From TMED13 sp042090305 (GTDB lineage Bacteria; Pseudomonadota; Alphaproteobacteria; Methylaequorales; Methylaequoraceae), in the NCBI GenBank assembly GCA_042090305.1, contig JBELJQ010000003.1, forward strand, positions 7,981-71,980: DNA of 64,000 nt, in the 5' to 3' direction. The notes under the pieces are model-generated. The model saw only the letters and a list, made by a program, of their open reading frames with translations, searched no databases and was not told the origin of the DNA. Positions 46,131-54,266 of this stretch are shown piece by piece. The position numbers and the translations under genes were made by a program. Position 1 is the stretch's first letter; every line of letters begins with the position of its first letter.

Positions 46131-46152
46131 ATAAATTATTGGGTATGAAGTT

Positions 46153-46581
46153 ATGAAAAAAAAAATTTTAAAAAAAGCTGAAGAATTCTGTATTAAAAAT
46201 AAGCATCGACTAACTGAACCTAGATCAATTGTTTTAAAGATTATTTCTTCAAGTAGTAAGCCGCTTAAGGCATATCAAATTTTAGAAGAGTTAGGCAAAG
46301 TAATCAAAAACCCTAAGCCTCCAACAGCGTATAGAGCTATTGAATTTTGGCATAAGCATAACTTTATTCATCGTATTGAAAGTTTAAATTCTTATTCAAT
46401 CTGCAAGGCAAATCATCTTCATGAAGGTTCTCAATATTTAATATGTTTTGATTGTGGTAAGGTAATAGAATCACATTTTTGTGAGATACCAAAAATAATT
46501 AAAGAAAGCTTAAAAAAAAATACATTTACACCCTCTGCATGGAATCTCGAAATAAATGGTATATGTAGTGATTGTAAATAA
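46153..46581 (+). CDS. zur: Zinc uptake regulator Zur (Fur family)
   Basis: 142-aa winged-helix repressor. The structural zinc site is CFDC (C98, C101) and CSDC (C138, C141). The regulatory site ligands of E. coli Zur have equivalents at H73, C84, H88/H90 and E106 (FIHRIES, SICKANHLHEG, GKVIESHF), which favours Zur over Fur or PerR. The setting among a ZnuD-like receptor, Zur-type boxes and His-rich proteins agrees. Confidence 0.88.
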   Translation: MKKKILKKAEEFCIKNKHRLTEPRSIVLKIISSSSKPLKAYQILEELGKVIKNPKPPTAYRAIEFWHKHNFIHRIESLNSYSICKANHLHEGSQYLICFDCGKVIESHFCEIPKIIKESLKKNTFTPSAWNLEINGICSDCK

Positions 46582-46627
46582 TTTTTAAAATAATTGAAAT
46601 TTATTTATTAACTATTACTTTAGTACA

Positions 46628-47176
46628 ATGCATAAATTAGTTTCACTACTAACACTCACACTTTCATTAGGCATAGCTTACAAAACTTTTGCCAATGATA
46701 CTGCTGACCTTGATGATATTAAGTTATACGACATTGTTAAAGTTGAACAATGTCTCGATGAAGCATATGATAAGGTTCCAGGACATGCTAGAAAATTAGA
46801 ATTTAAAATTGAAGGCGATGACCCTATCTACGAATTCGATATTGAATCAACAAACGATAGCTTTATTTATAACGTTGAATGCAATGCAGAGGAGGGCTAT
46901 ATCGTGGAAATCGAGAAAGAAGTTGGTGCTAATAATAGTGTTTTCAATAATGCTGCTAAAGTTTCAATAGAACAAGCAAGAATAAATGTACTTGCCATAC
47001 ATCCTGGAAGAATAGTCAGTGAAGAAAGAGAAATTGGTATGGATGGTACATTCACTTATGAGTTTGATATTCAAACAAACGCAGGTTATGAAATCAAAGT
47101 AGACGTAGACGCAGTAAACGGGAATATTGAAGAAGCTAATTTTGAATTGTATGAAATTGGTATCGAAAAAGAGTAA
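46628..47176 (+). CDS. Exported acidic protein with two PepSY-like repeats
   Basis: 182 aa. Signal peptide (about 1-23, ending TFAND), then two related halves with PepSY-like beta-alpha features (YEFDIESTNDSFIYNVECNA; TYEFDIQTNAGYEIKVDVDA, each followed by an acidic VxGNI-like turn). Very acidic. PepSY proteins in the periplasm often accompany metal transport or redox systems. It lies 46 bases after zur and could be cotranscribed. Confidence 0.7.
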   Translation: MHKLVSLLTLTLSLGIAYKTFANDTADLDDIKLYDIVKVEQCLDEAYDKVPGHARKLEFKIEGDDPIYEFDIESTNDSFIYNVECNAEEGYIVEIEKEVGANNSVFNNAAKVSIEQARINVLAIHPGRIVSEEREIGMDGTFTYEFDIQTNAGYEIKVDVDAVNGNIEEANFELYEIGIEKE

Positions 47177-47201
47177 ATTAGATGATAAATTTCACCATCA
47201 C

Positions 47202-47224
47202 TCAATTATTTAATTGAAATTTTT
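47202..47224 (+). terminator. Weak intrinsic terminator after the PepSY gene
   Basis: TCAATT (47202-47207) and AATTGA (47212-47217) form a six-pair stem with loop ATTT, followed by AATTTTT. All pairs but two are A-T, so it is weak. The position between two convergent genes fits. Confidence 0.35.
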
Positions 47225-47818
47225 CTATATTATTTCATTAATATATTTATCGAAAAACTTTTTTCCTAAAATTTGTTTGATTTTCTTTAATGTTATTTTC
47301 TTTATTTCTTCCTCCTTTATTTCAAATATTTTTTGACAATTAAGAGAAACTTGCCTCGAAATTACTTGATCTATAAAATTATTTTCAACCGCATTCTTTG
47401 CTCTTAGTATGGGCTCCAGTTTAGCTTTAGTACACTTAGATATAAATTTATTTTGAGATTTTTCTAACTCATCAACTATTGACATTAATTGATTAAAAGT
47501 AAGGTCAGGTTTATTTACAATTAAAAATTGTCCTTGGACTTTGATTTTTAAATTAAGAGTTTCTAATTCTGAAATTATTAGTTCCATATAATCTGAATTA
47601 AAAACTATAATCTGGAAAAAATTTTCACTTGGATTATTTTTTATCTCAGCAAGATCTGATATTTTTCTATATCTATTATTGATATTAAATCTTAGTTTTT
47701 TTATTTCATTAAAGTAATAAGTATCCCTTCTAATAGCATTAACTTTACTATTATAATCGTCAATTAAACCATCAAGAAGGTTTAGCGCTTGAATTGAATA
47801 GTTTTCTGAATTAAACAC
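47225..47818 (-). CDS. Divergent ribosome-recycling-factor-like protein
   Basis: 197-aa soluble protein. By eye it lines up with ribosome recycling factor over the whole length without large gaps. IRRDTYYFNEIKKLRF matches the IRTGRASPALLDGIKV helix. FFQIIVFNSDYM matches the VIQPWDKSM strand. LKIKVQGQFLIVNKPDLT matches LNPQxDGxVIRxPxPxLT. The functionally vital arginines of the third helix (NIRRDAND in RRF) are missing (KCTKAKLE), so it is unlikely to recycle ribosomes normally. A palindrome lies upstream. The resemblance is a hypothesis from manual alignment. Confidence 0.45.
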   Translation of the reverse strand: MFNSENYSIQALNLLDGLIDDYNSKVNAIRRDTYYFNEIKKLRFNINNRYRKISDLAEIKNNPSENFFQIIVFNSDYMELIISELETLNLKIKVQGQFLIVNKPDLTFNQLMSIVDELEKSQNKFISKCTKAKLEPILRAKNAVENNFIDQVISRQVSLNCQKIFEIKEEEIKKITLKKIKQILGKKFFDKYINEII

Positions 47819-47853
47819 CTCCTCACAAATAAATTATGACTAAATATTAATGA

Positions 47854-47873
47854 ATGTAAATATAATTTTACAT
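47854..47873 (-). promoter_or_regulatory. Palindrome upstream of the RRF-like gene, possible metal-regulator site
   Basis: ATGTAAA (47854-47860) and TTTACAT (47867-47873) are perfect inverted arms around TATAAT, 36 bases before the gene start. Spacing differs from the 7-3-7 Zur boxes in this island, so the regulator is uncertain; the arms share the TGT...ACA ends. Confidence 0.35.
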
Positions 47874-47951
47874 AACATAAAAAAATACATTCAAATTTGT
47901 TAAAGTTGGGCTGAAAGTATAATTATAGTTGTTTTATATAGTAATGTTATT

Positions 47952-48593
47952 TCAAACAATATTATTGATTTTCTTAATTTCTTCTAAAAAAGTAAAAGTA
48001 TCTAGCCTCATCAATAATGAAGAATCATCATTTAACGCAGAATCAGGAGTACGATGAAGTATTCCTTTATTTCCACCTCGAAAAATTGCAATATCCCATT
48101 CATTAATATGACTAAGAGCAGATCTATCTTTAATAATATCTTTATTTGGTTTTCCATTAACAAATGCCTTACGGTTAGCTGCCCTGTCTGGTAATAGTTC
48201 TGTACCTTTACCAGCATATGTTACTAATAGTCTGTAAGGAACCATATCTACGTGATACCTTTTACAACCTCTTTGAGAACCAAGCCAAAAACTAATACTT
48301 TTATCTCCAAGTATATTACAAAATAATTGGGATATTTTACTCATATCTTCTAACCAATTTCCATAGAATGGTTCAGATTTAATCTCATCTGATAATTCAT
48401 TATTAAGAAGCGTATAGATATCCTCAATACTCGTATTTTTACTAACAACTCCTGATATTGAGTGAGGATATTTTTTTATTTTTTCAAAGAAATCATTGGC
48501 CATAACTGGAGTTTTACGTTCAAGAATACCAACTTGCTGATTAGCCTTCTTGAAATTTTTTAGAGATTCAGTATTATTATATAAAGAAATCAT
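47952..48593 (-). CDS. DUF1826 family protein, HxD...H motif
   Basis: 213 aa, soluble. The DUF1826-type core is GCKRYHVDMVPYRLLVTYAG followed by GTELLPDRAANR, and later ILHRTP. H114, D116 and H180 form an HxD...H pattern like the iron site of cupin/2-oxoglutarate oxygenases, which is my reading and not an established activity. It follows the ZnuD-like receptor by 53 bases on the same strand. DUF1826 genes are, as I recall, associated with zinc-regulated loci elsewhere. Confidence 0.7.
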   Translation of the reverse strand: MISLYNNTESLKNFKKANQQVGILERKTPVMANDFFEKIKKYPHSISGVVSKNTSIEDIYTLLNNELSDEIKSEPFYGNWLEDMSKISQLFCNILGDKSISFWLGSQRGCKRYHVDMVPYRLLVTYAGKGTELLPDRAANRKAFVNGKPNKDIIKDRSALSHINEWDIAIFRGGNKGILHRTPDSALNDDSSLLMRLDTFTFLEEIKKINNIV

Positions 48594-48646
48594 CTTAATT
48601 TATATAGCCGGAAATAAACATGAGTTATAAGAATCAAAACATCAAC

Positions 48647-50614
48647 TTAGTAGAAGACTTTAAACATGAACATAAAGCTTCTTCCAGGTAATTGAACCTG
48701 TGCTTTTTTTGATTCTAAATGATTTCTACCAACAACATCAAGTAAATTGGAAGCGGTAAACATTAGGTGACCTGAAAAATCAGAGTAGGCAAAGTCTCTT
48801 GTTAAATCAAAGTCAAGTCTAGAATGTCCTCCAGTTCTTGTTTGAAATGGACCTATAAAATCTTTACTAAAATAATGAAAGTAAGATAAATTAGCATCCC
48901 AATCTTCATTAATAGCCTTAATACCAAAGTTCATCTTTGTTTGAGGAATCCTTGATAGAGCTTTATCATTTGAAGTTTGATAACCTTTAAGAAAGTCAAT
49001 CATAGCATTGGAAATAATATCAAAATCATTGATTTTGGCGAAAGCGTATTGACCACTAACCTCTAAACCAGTAAACAGAGCATTGTATTGAGAAAAAATA
49101 ACATCGTTCATATCTTCACCCTCTACTTCTGTTGTAGTTCCATCTCTATCTGCTGCAATAAAATCATCAACATAGTTATAGTATGTTTCAATTTTTAGGA
49201 TATCAAGACCATCATTATAAGTATATCCTACGGAAAAATTATAGGAAGTTTCAACATTTATATTGCTATCCCCGACTTCAAATTGTTCTAGTGCATGATG
49301 TGGACCATTCGCGAATAACTCAACTGCATTTGGTGCTCTTTGAGTAAAATCAAATCCAGCAAAAGCTGAGTTATTAGAAAAAATTTCCCTTTTAATTGTT
49401 GAAGAAAATGCACCAGGAAAAAAACCTTTTTCATTACTTGTATTTTTTAAGTTTACTGATTCTACTCTAGCTCCAACATCCAAATCGAATAAGTCAAAGT
49501 TAAAGCTTTCGAGAGCAAATAATGCAAAACTAGATGTTCTTGTATGAACTAAGTGACTTTCCTCATCACCTAAAGCTCCTTGATCATAATTTTGGAAGTG
49601 AAAGCCAATTAAACCTTCACTATTGCTATCAATAAATGAGTTGTGATTAAGAGATGTTTTAATTTCATATAAATCACTGAAAAAATTAATATTATGATTA
49701 TTTCCAGAACCAGTTCTTTCAGAATGATTAAATTCAGATACTGTTCCTTGTAAATTAAACTTGTTAAAGTAAGCACTATTCAATGAAATTGAAGACTGAA
49801 AATTAACTGTATTCTTAGTTGGATTCAAAGATGTCATGTTTTCCTCGCCTTCAGCACCAGGGTTACCATAAACGGCTTCAAGTTTATCTAAAGAAAATCC
49901 AAAATAATTCTTACCATCATTATATGTTAAACCAACACCACCAGATGACATAAATTTTGAGGAATTTGCTTGTTTATCTGAACTATTTGCTAAATCATAA
50001 GGACCTGAACTAAGTCCACTACCAGTAAGTCTTACGGTAAAGTTTTCAATTGATTGTCCAGCTTTAAGGCTTCCTTTTAGTTCGCCACCAGATGTTCTGT
50101 AGCCAAAATTTGCTTCCACATTTTGGTCACTTATAGGTTTGTCAACAGCTATAAGAGGGGTAATTATATTAACAACTCCTGCAAATCCATTATTACCGTA
50201 CAATAAGGTTCCAGGACCTTTTATAATCTCAATTTTATCAATCAGCATTGGGTCATAGCCAACTATGTGATCCTTACCAAATTCAGAAACATCCGTTGTA
50301 CTTCCACCATTCTGTAGTATTTTAACTCTAGAGTTTGTCATACCTCTAATAATTGGGCGTGAAGCATTACCAAGTCCAGTTGATGAAACACCCGGTAGAT
50401 CTTTTAACATATCTCCAATAGAGTATTGTCTTTTCGTTTCCACATCATGTCCCTCAAACAAAATATTTCCTCTTTCACTTTGATATTCAGTAGTTGGTTT
50501 TAGTTTTTGTGTAACAAATACATCAGGTACAATGAATATAGATTCTAACTTATCTGCAACTGCTAAATTTGATATTAAGACTGAAATAGCAAATAGTAGA
50601 ATTTTATTTGGCAT
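48647..50614 (-). CDS. znuD: TonB-dependent receptor, ZnuD-like
   Basis: 655-aa outer-membrane receptor. The signal peptide ends SNLAVA. The plug domain follows with PDVFVTQKL (TonB-box-like), SRPIIRGMTNSRVKILQNG and GPGTLLYGNNGFAGVVNIIT. A 22-strand barrel ends in MFMFKVFY with terminal aromatic. The segment AVELFANGPHHALEQFEVGD matches the hallmark of zinc receptors of the ZnuD group. A perfect Zur-type box sits 33 bases upstream of the start. It probably imports zinc or a zinc complex. Confidence 0.85.
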   Translation of the reverse strand: MPNKILLFAISVLISNLAVADKLESIFIVPDVFVTQKLKPTTEYQSERGNILFEGHDVETKRQYSIGDMLKDLPGVSSTGLGNASRPIIRGMTNSRVKILQNGGSTTDVSEFGKDHIVGYDPMLIDKIEIIKGPGTLLYGNNGFAGVVNIITPLIAVDKPISDQNVEANFGYRTSGGELKGSLKAGQSIENFTVRLTGSGLSSGPYDLANSSDKQANSSKFMSSGGVGLTYNDGKNYFGFSLDKLEAVYGNPGAEGEENMTSLNPTKNTVNFQSSISLNSAYFNKFNLQGTVSEFNHSERTGSGNNHNINFFSDLYEIKTSLNHNSFIDSNSEGLIGFHFQNYDQGALGDEESHLVHTRTSSFALFALESFNFDLFDLDVGARVESVNLKNTSNEKGFFPGAFSSTIKREIFSNNSAFAGFDFTQRAPNAVELFANGPHHALEQFEVGDSNINVETSYNFSVGYTYNDGLDILKIETYYNYVDDFIAADRDGTTTEVEGEDMNDVIFSQYNALFTGLEVSGQYAFAKINDFDIISNAMIDFLKGYQTSNDKALSRIPQTKMNFGIKAINEDWDANLSYFHYFSKDFIGPFQTRTGGHSRLDFDLTRDFAYSDFSGHLMFTASNLLDVVGRNHLESKKAQVQLPGRSFMFMFKVFY

Positions 50615-50646
50615 TTTTTCTCCACAAGTAACGATTATATGTCTTA

Positions 50647-50663
50647 GTGTTATAATATAACAC
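50647..50663. promoter_or_regulatory. Zur operator between the receptor and the CDF-like gene
   Basis: GTGTTATAATATAACAC is a perfect inverted repeat, seven-base arms around AAT. It contains the core GTTATAATATAAC known for proteobacterial Zur boxes. It lies 33 bases before the receptor start on one side and 48 bases before the CDF-like gene on the other, so it could repress both. Confidence 0.8.
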
Positions 50664-50710
50664 TTAATTTATGTCAATATTTTTAGCAAATAGTATAGTA
50701 TTATTAAAAA

Positions 50711-51313
50711 ATGAAATTCCTCTGTTCATTTAAAAAAGTAATTCTCTTAGTTGCAATCTTAAATTTTATATATTTTTTTATAGAGTTTATATCTGCAATA
50801 CACATTAGATCTGTCTCATTACTTACTGATTCTATTGATTTTATTGAAGATACATCTATAAATCTCTTAATCTTTTTTGCAATTTCTTTATCAATAATTA
50901 AAAGGGCTAAAATAAGTATTTTATTATCTTTTATAATGTTTTTACCTGGATTAACTGCGTTATGGGCAATCTGGCAACAAATTGTTTATCAGGAACCTAC
51001 TCAACCAATTGAATTATCCTTAATTGCATCTGGCGCCTTAATTGTTAATTGTTTTTGTGCATACTTGTTGGTGAGGTTTAAAAATTATAGTGGAAGTTTA
51101 ACTAGAGCCGCTTTTCTATCGGCTCGCAATGACGTTCTTGCGAATATAGCCATTATAATCGCAGGAGTAATTACCTTCTTTTATTCATCAATTTGGCCAG
51201 ATATATTAGTTGGTTTATTTATTGGATATATAAGGACAGAATCAGCATTAGAAATATATAGAAAAGCTATTTATGATCTAAAGAAGGGGATGAGAGAGTC
51301 TCTTCATTCTTGA
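50711..51313 (+). CDS. Cation diffusion facilitator-like membrane protein with altered metal site
   Basis: 200 aa with about five to six membrane helices. The CDF pattern is visible: SLLTDSIDFIEDTSINL in TM2 and SARNDVLANIAIIIAG in TM5, then WPDILVGLFIGYI. The usual four-residue site (D/HxxxD twice) appears as DxxxD and SxxxD, so one TM5 ligand is replaced. The cytoplasmic C-terminal domain of ordinary CDF exporters is lacking. It is divergent from the zinc receptor across a Zur box. Confidence 0.7.
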   Translation: MKFLCSFKKVILLVAILNFIYFFIEFISAIHIRSVSLLTDSIDFIEDTSINLLIFFAISLSIIKRAKISILLSFIMFLPGLTALWAIWQQIVYQEPTQPIELSLIASGALIVNCFCAYLLVRFKNYSGSLTRAAFLSARNDVLANIAIIIAGVITFFYSSIWPDILVGLFIGYIRTESALEIYRKAIYDLKKGMRESLHS

Positions 51314-51529
51314 TAGTATTAAAGAGATAAGGAAAAGACTAGATTATTTATTCTATGTTATTTGAAAATAAGCGTAATAAAGCAATTTTTAAAGCTAAAA
51401 AAGGTGTCAATTTCAATTGAAAAAAAAAAATAGTTATTTATATTTTAAATATTGATTATTTTTAAAATTGATAACAAACTTAAACTCTTACACATGAATT
51501 ATTTATTTCATAATATGCAATCTATATAA

Positions 51530-52855
51530 ATGGAAAAAACAGACGTAGTCATAATTGGAGCAGGAATTGCTGGAATTGCATCTGCCTACTATTTGAGAAA
51601 AAATTTTCCAAAAATGACATTTAGAATATTAGAGTCACGAAGTAGTGTGGGTGGAACTTGGGATCAGATGAGATTTCCCGGTGTTCGCGCTGATAACGAC
51701 ATGTATACCTATGGATTCAGCTTTGACCCATGGAAAGGGTCAATAATAGGTAATGGGAAGGAAATTAAAAATTATTTAAGTAAGGTTACAGAAAAATTTA
51801 ATATCAAAAAATATGTTTTATTTGGTACAGAAGTCAAATCATTAAGTTGGAATAATAACAAATGGGTAGTAGAAACAAATTCTAAAAAATTTACTAGTCA
51901 ATATGTTATTTGTTGTACAGGCTCCAGAGATCGAAAAAATCCACATTTACCAAAGTTTAAAAATGAAAAAGTATATCAAGGAAAAATTGTACATACCCAA
52001 GCATGGGGAAAAACTGACTTTAGAAACAAAAACGTAACTATCGTTGGTAGTGGATGCACTGCTATAACAATGGCACCTTCGATAATCAGAGAAGCGAAAA
52101 AAGTAACTTTAGTTCAACGAAGTCCTGCTTGGATAATTAATATTGATAGCCAAGAAAAATCAACTCGACTTTATAAAACATTTCAAGTTTTGTGGGATTA
52201 TTTTTCAAGTAGGATTTTTAAAAAGTTTCAAAGGAAAAAAATGATATCAGGTAATACCTATTATAATGAAACCACTACTCCTTCATATAATTATTGGGAT
52301 CAACGTCCCGCAAGTAGTTTGGATAATGATTATTTTTCATCCGTAAAGTCAAAAAAAGTAACTATAGTCCGTCAAGGAATTAGTAATTGGGAGAAGACTG
52401 GTGTAAAGTTAAAGAATGGAAAAATTATTAAAAGTGATATCACAATTATGGCTACAGGCGGCAATGCACAATTATTAGGGGGTATTGATATCTTTATTGA
52501 AAATAAACGAATAAAGATCAACGATACTAGTTGGTATAGAGGAATGATGTTCAGTGGAATACCAAATCTTTTTGCTCATGCAGGATATATTAATTTTAGT
52601 TGGACGGCTAGGTGTGAAATAGTAAGCCAACGTATTTGTAAAACAATTCGATACATAAAGAAAAATAAGTTACTTAGTTGTACTCCAAAATATATGGGAG
52701 AAAAAACAGAACCATCAATTCAAGCGAATTATATTTTGCGAGCAATGGACCAATTTCCTAATAGAACCTATAAATTCTATCAAAATTATATTATAGAATA
52801 TTTAAGTTTTAAATTTACAAAAATAAACGATGGAGCATTAGACTTTTCAAAATAA
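51530..52855 (+). CDS. Flavin-containing monooxygenase (Baeyer-Villiger type)
   Basis: 441 aa. FAD-binding GAGIAGIASAYYL, then GGTWDQMRFPGVRAD, the type I Baeyer-Villiger fingerprint FxGxxxHxxxW as YQGKIVHTQAWG, the NADPH-binding GSGCTAITMAP, and the closing ATGGN motif. It would insert oxygen into ketones or oxidise S/N atoms with NADPH. It starts the accessory stretch and is followed by metY after 16 bases, so the two may form an operon. Confidence 0.9.
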   Translation: MEKTDVVIIGAGIAGIASAYYLRKNFPKMTFRILESRSSVGGTWDQMRFPGVRADNDMYTYGFSFDPWKGSIIGNGKEIKNYLSKVTEKFNIKKYVLFGTEVKSLSWNNNKWVVETNSKKFTSQYVICCTGSRDRKNPHLPKFKNEKVYQGKIVHTQAWGKTDFRNKNVTIVGSGCTAITMAPSIIREAKKVTLVQRSPAWIINIDSQEKSTRLYKTFQVLWDYFSSRIFKKFQRKKMISGNTYYNETTTPSYNYWDQRPASSLDNDYFSSVKSKKVTIVRQGISNWEKTGVKLKNGKIIKSDITIMATGGNAQLLGGIDIFIENKRIKINDTSWYRGMMFSGIPNLFAHAGYINFSWTARCEIVSQRICKTIRYIKKNKLLSCTPKYMGEKTEPSIQANYILRAMDQFPNRTYKFYQNYIIEYLSFKFTKINDGALDFSK

Positions 52856-52871
52856 TTAAAGGATTATAAAT

Positions 52872-54152
52872 ATGAAACTAGAATCAATTGCACTTCATCA
52901 TGGTTATGAATCAGATAAAAATGACCAAAAATCAGCAACAACCCCAATTTATCAGACCTCGGGATTTACTATTGATAATACACAACATGGAGCAGATTTA
53001 TTTGACCTCAAAGTAGAGGGAAATATATATTCAAGAATAGGCAACCCAACTAATGCAGTTCTTGAAAAAAGAGTTGCGGAAATGGAAGGTGGAATTGCAG
53101 CTTTATCTTTGGCTTCTGGAATGGCTGCAATCGCATATGCCATTCAAACCATTACAAGAGCAGGGGATAATATTGTAAGTACAAATCAATTATATGGAGG
53201 GACTTATAACTGTTTCACTCATAGTTTCCCAAAGCAAGGTATTAAAGTTAAAATGTTTGACGGAGACGATTATAAAGGAATTGATCAGGGAATTGATGAA
53301 AAAACCAAAGCCTTATATTGCGAATCAATTGGTAATCCCTTTGGTAATATTATCGATATCAAAAAATTTGCAGACATTGCTCACAAACATGGGATCCCAT
53401 TAATTGTAGATAATACAGTAGCAACACCATACTTGTGCAGACCAATTGATTTTGGAGCTGATATTGTAATTCACTCTTTAACAAAATATATAGATGGTCA
53501 TGGCGCTACTATCGGAGGAATTATTGTTGATTCAGGAAAATTTGATTGGGCCAAAGAACCAAAAAAATTTCCCATGCTTAATGAGCCAGATCCTTCTTAT
53601 CACGGAATAAAATATACTGAAAAGTTTGGACCGGCAGCTTTTATTGGTTGTTGTAGGGTTGTTCCATTAAGAGAAACAGGAGCTTGTCTATCACCTAATA
53701 ATGCATACATAATAATGCTAGGACTTGAATCGTTGGGTGTAAGAATGGAAAGACATTGCAAAAATGCACTTGCGCTTGCGAAATATCTAGAGGAACACGA
53801 AAGTGTAAAATGGGTTAATTATGCTGCTCTGCCTAACGATAAATACTATAATATTTGTAAAAAAATTACGAATGGTCAAGCATCTGGTATTATTAGTTTT
53901 GGTATCAAAGGTGGAAAAGATTCAGGTGCTAAGTTTATTGATGCACTTCAAATGATTTTAAGAGTGCTTAGTATGGGTGATGCTAAGTCACTTGCATGTC
54001 ATCCAGCCTCAACATTACATAGGCAATTGACTTCTGAACAAAAAGCTTTAGCAGGCGTAAGCGAAGACTTGATTAGAATTTCTGTGGGTATTGAGCATAT
54101 TGATGATATTATTAATGATGTTGAACAAGCAATTGAGGCCTCAAAAAAATAA
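52872..54152 (+). CDS. metY: O-acetylhomoserine sulfhydrylase
   Basis: Cys/Met metabolism PLP enzyme, 426 aa, the length of the MetY branch. Motifs are YQTSGFTIDNTQHGADLF, YSRIGNPTNAVLEKRVAEME, the PLP lysine in IHSLTKYIDGHG, and FGPAAFIGCCRVV. It makes homocysteine from O-acetylhomoserine and sulfide. A good AAGGA ribosome-binding site is present. Position behind a monooxygenase could point to sulfur recycling but may be chance. Confidence 0.93.
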   Translation: MKLESIALHHGYESDKNDQKSATTPIYQTSGFTIDNTQHGADLFDLKVEGNIYSRIGNPTNAVLEKRVAEMEGGIAALSLASGMAAIAYAIQTITRAGDNIVSTNQLYGGTYNCFTHSFPKQGIKVKMFDGDDYKGIDQGIDEKTKALYCESIGNPFGNIIDIKKFADIAHKHGIPLIVDNTVATPYLCRPIDFGADIVIHSLTKYIDGHGATIGGIIVDSGKFDWAKEPKKFPMLNEPDPSYHGIKYTEKFGPAAFIGCCRVVPLRETGACLSPNNAYIIMLGLESLGVRMERHCKNALALAKYLEEHESVKWVNYAALPNDKYYNICKKITNGQASGIISFGIKGGKDSGAKFIDALQMILRVLSMGDAKSLACHPASTLHRQLTSEQKALAGVSEDLIRISVGIEHIDDIINDVEQAIEASKK

Positions 54153-54266
54153 TTAATTTTTTTAAAACTTCACACAATGATTTATTAGTTAAACACTTGG
54201 AAATTAAAATAAGCCAAGTTATTCTTCCTCAACTGAATTAACATATTTGTGAGTATTATAACAGGG

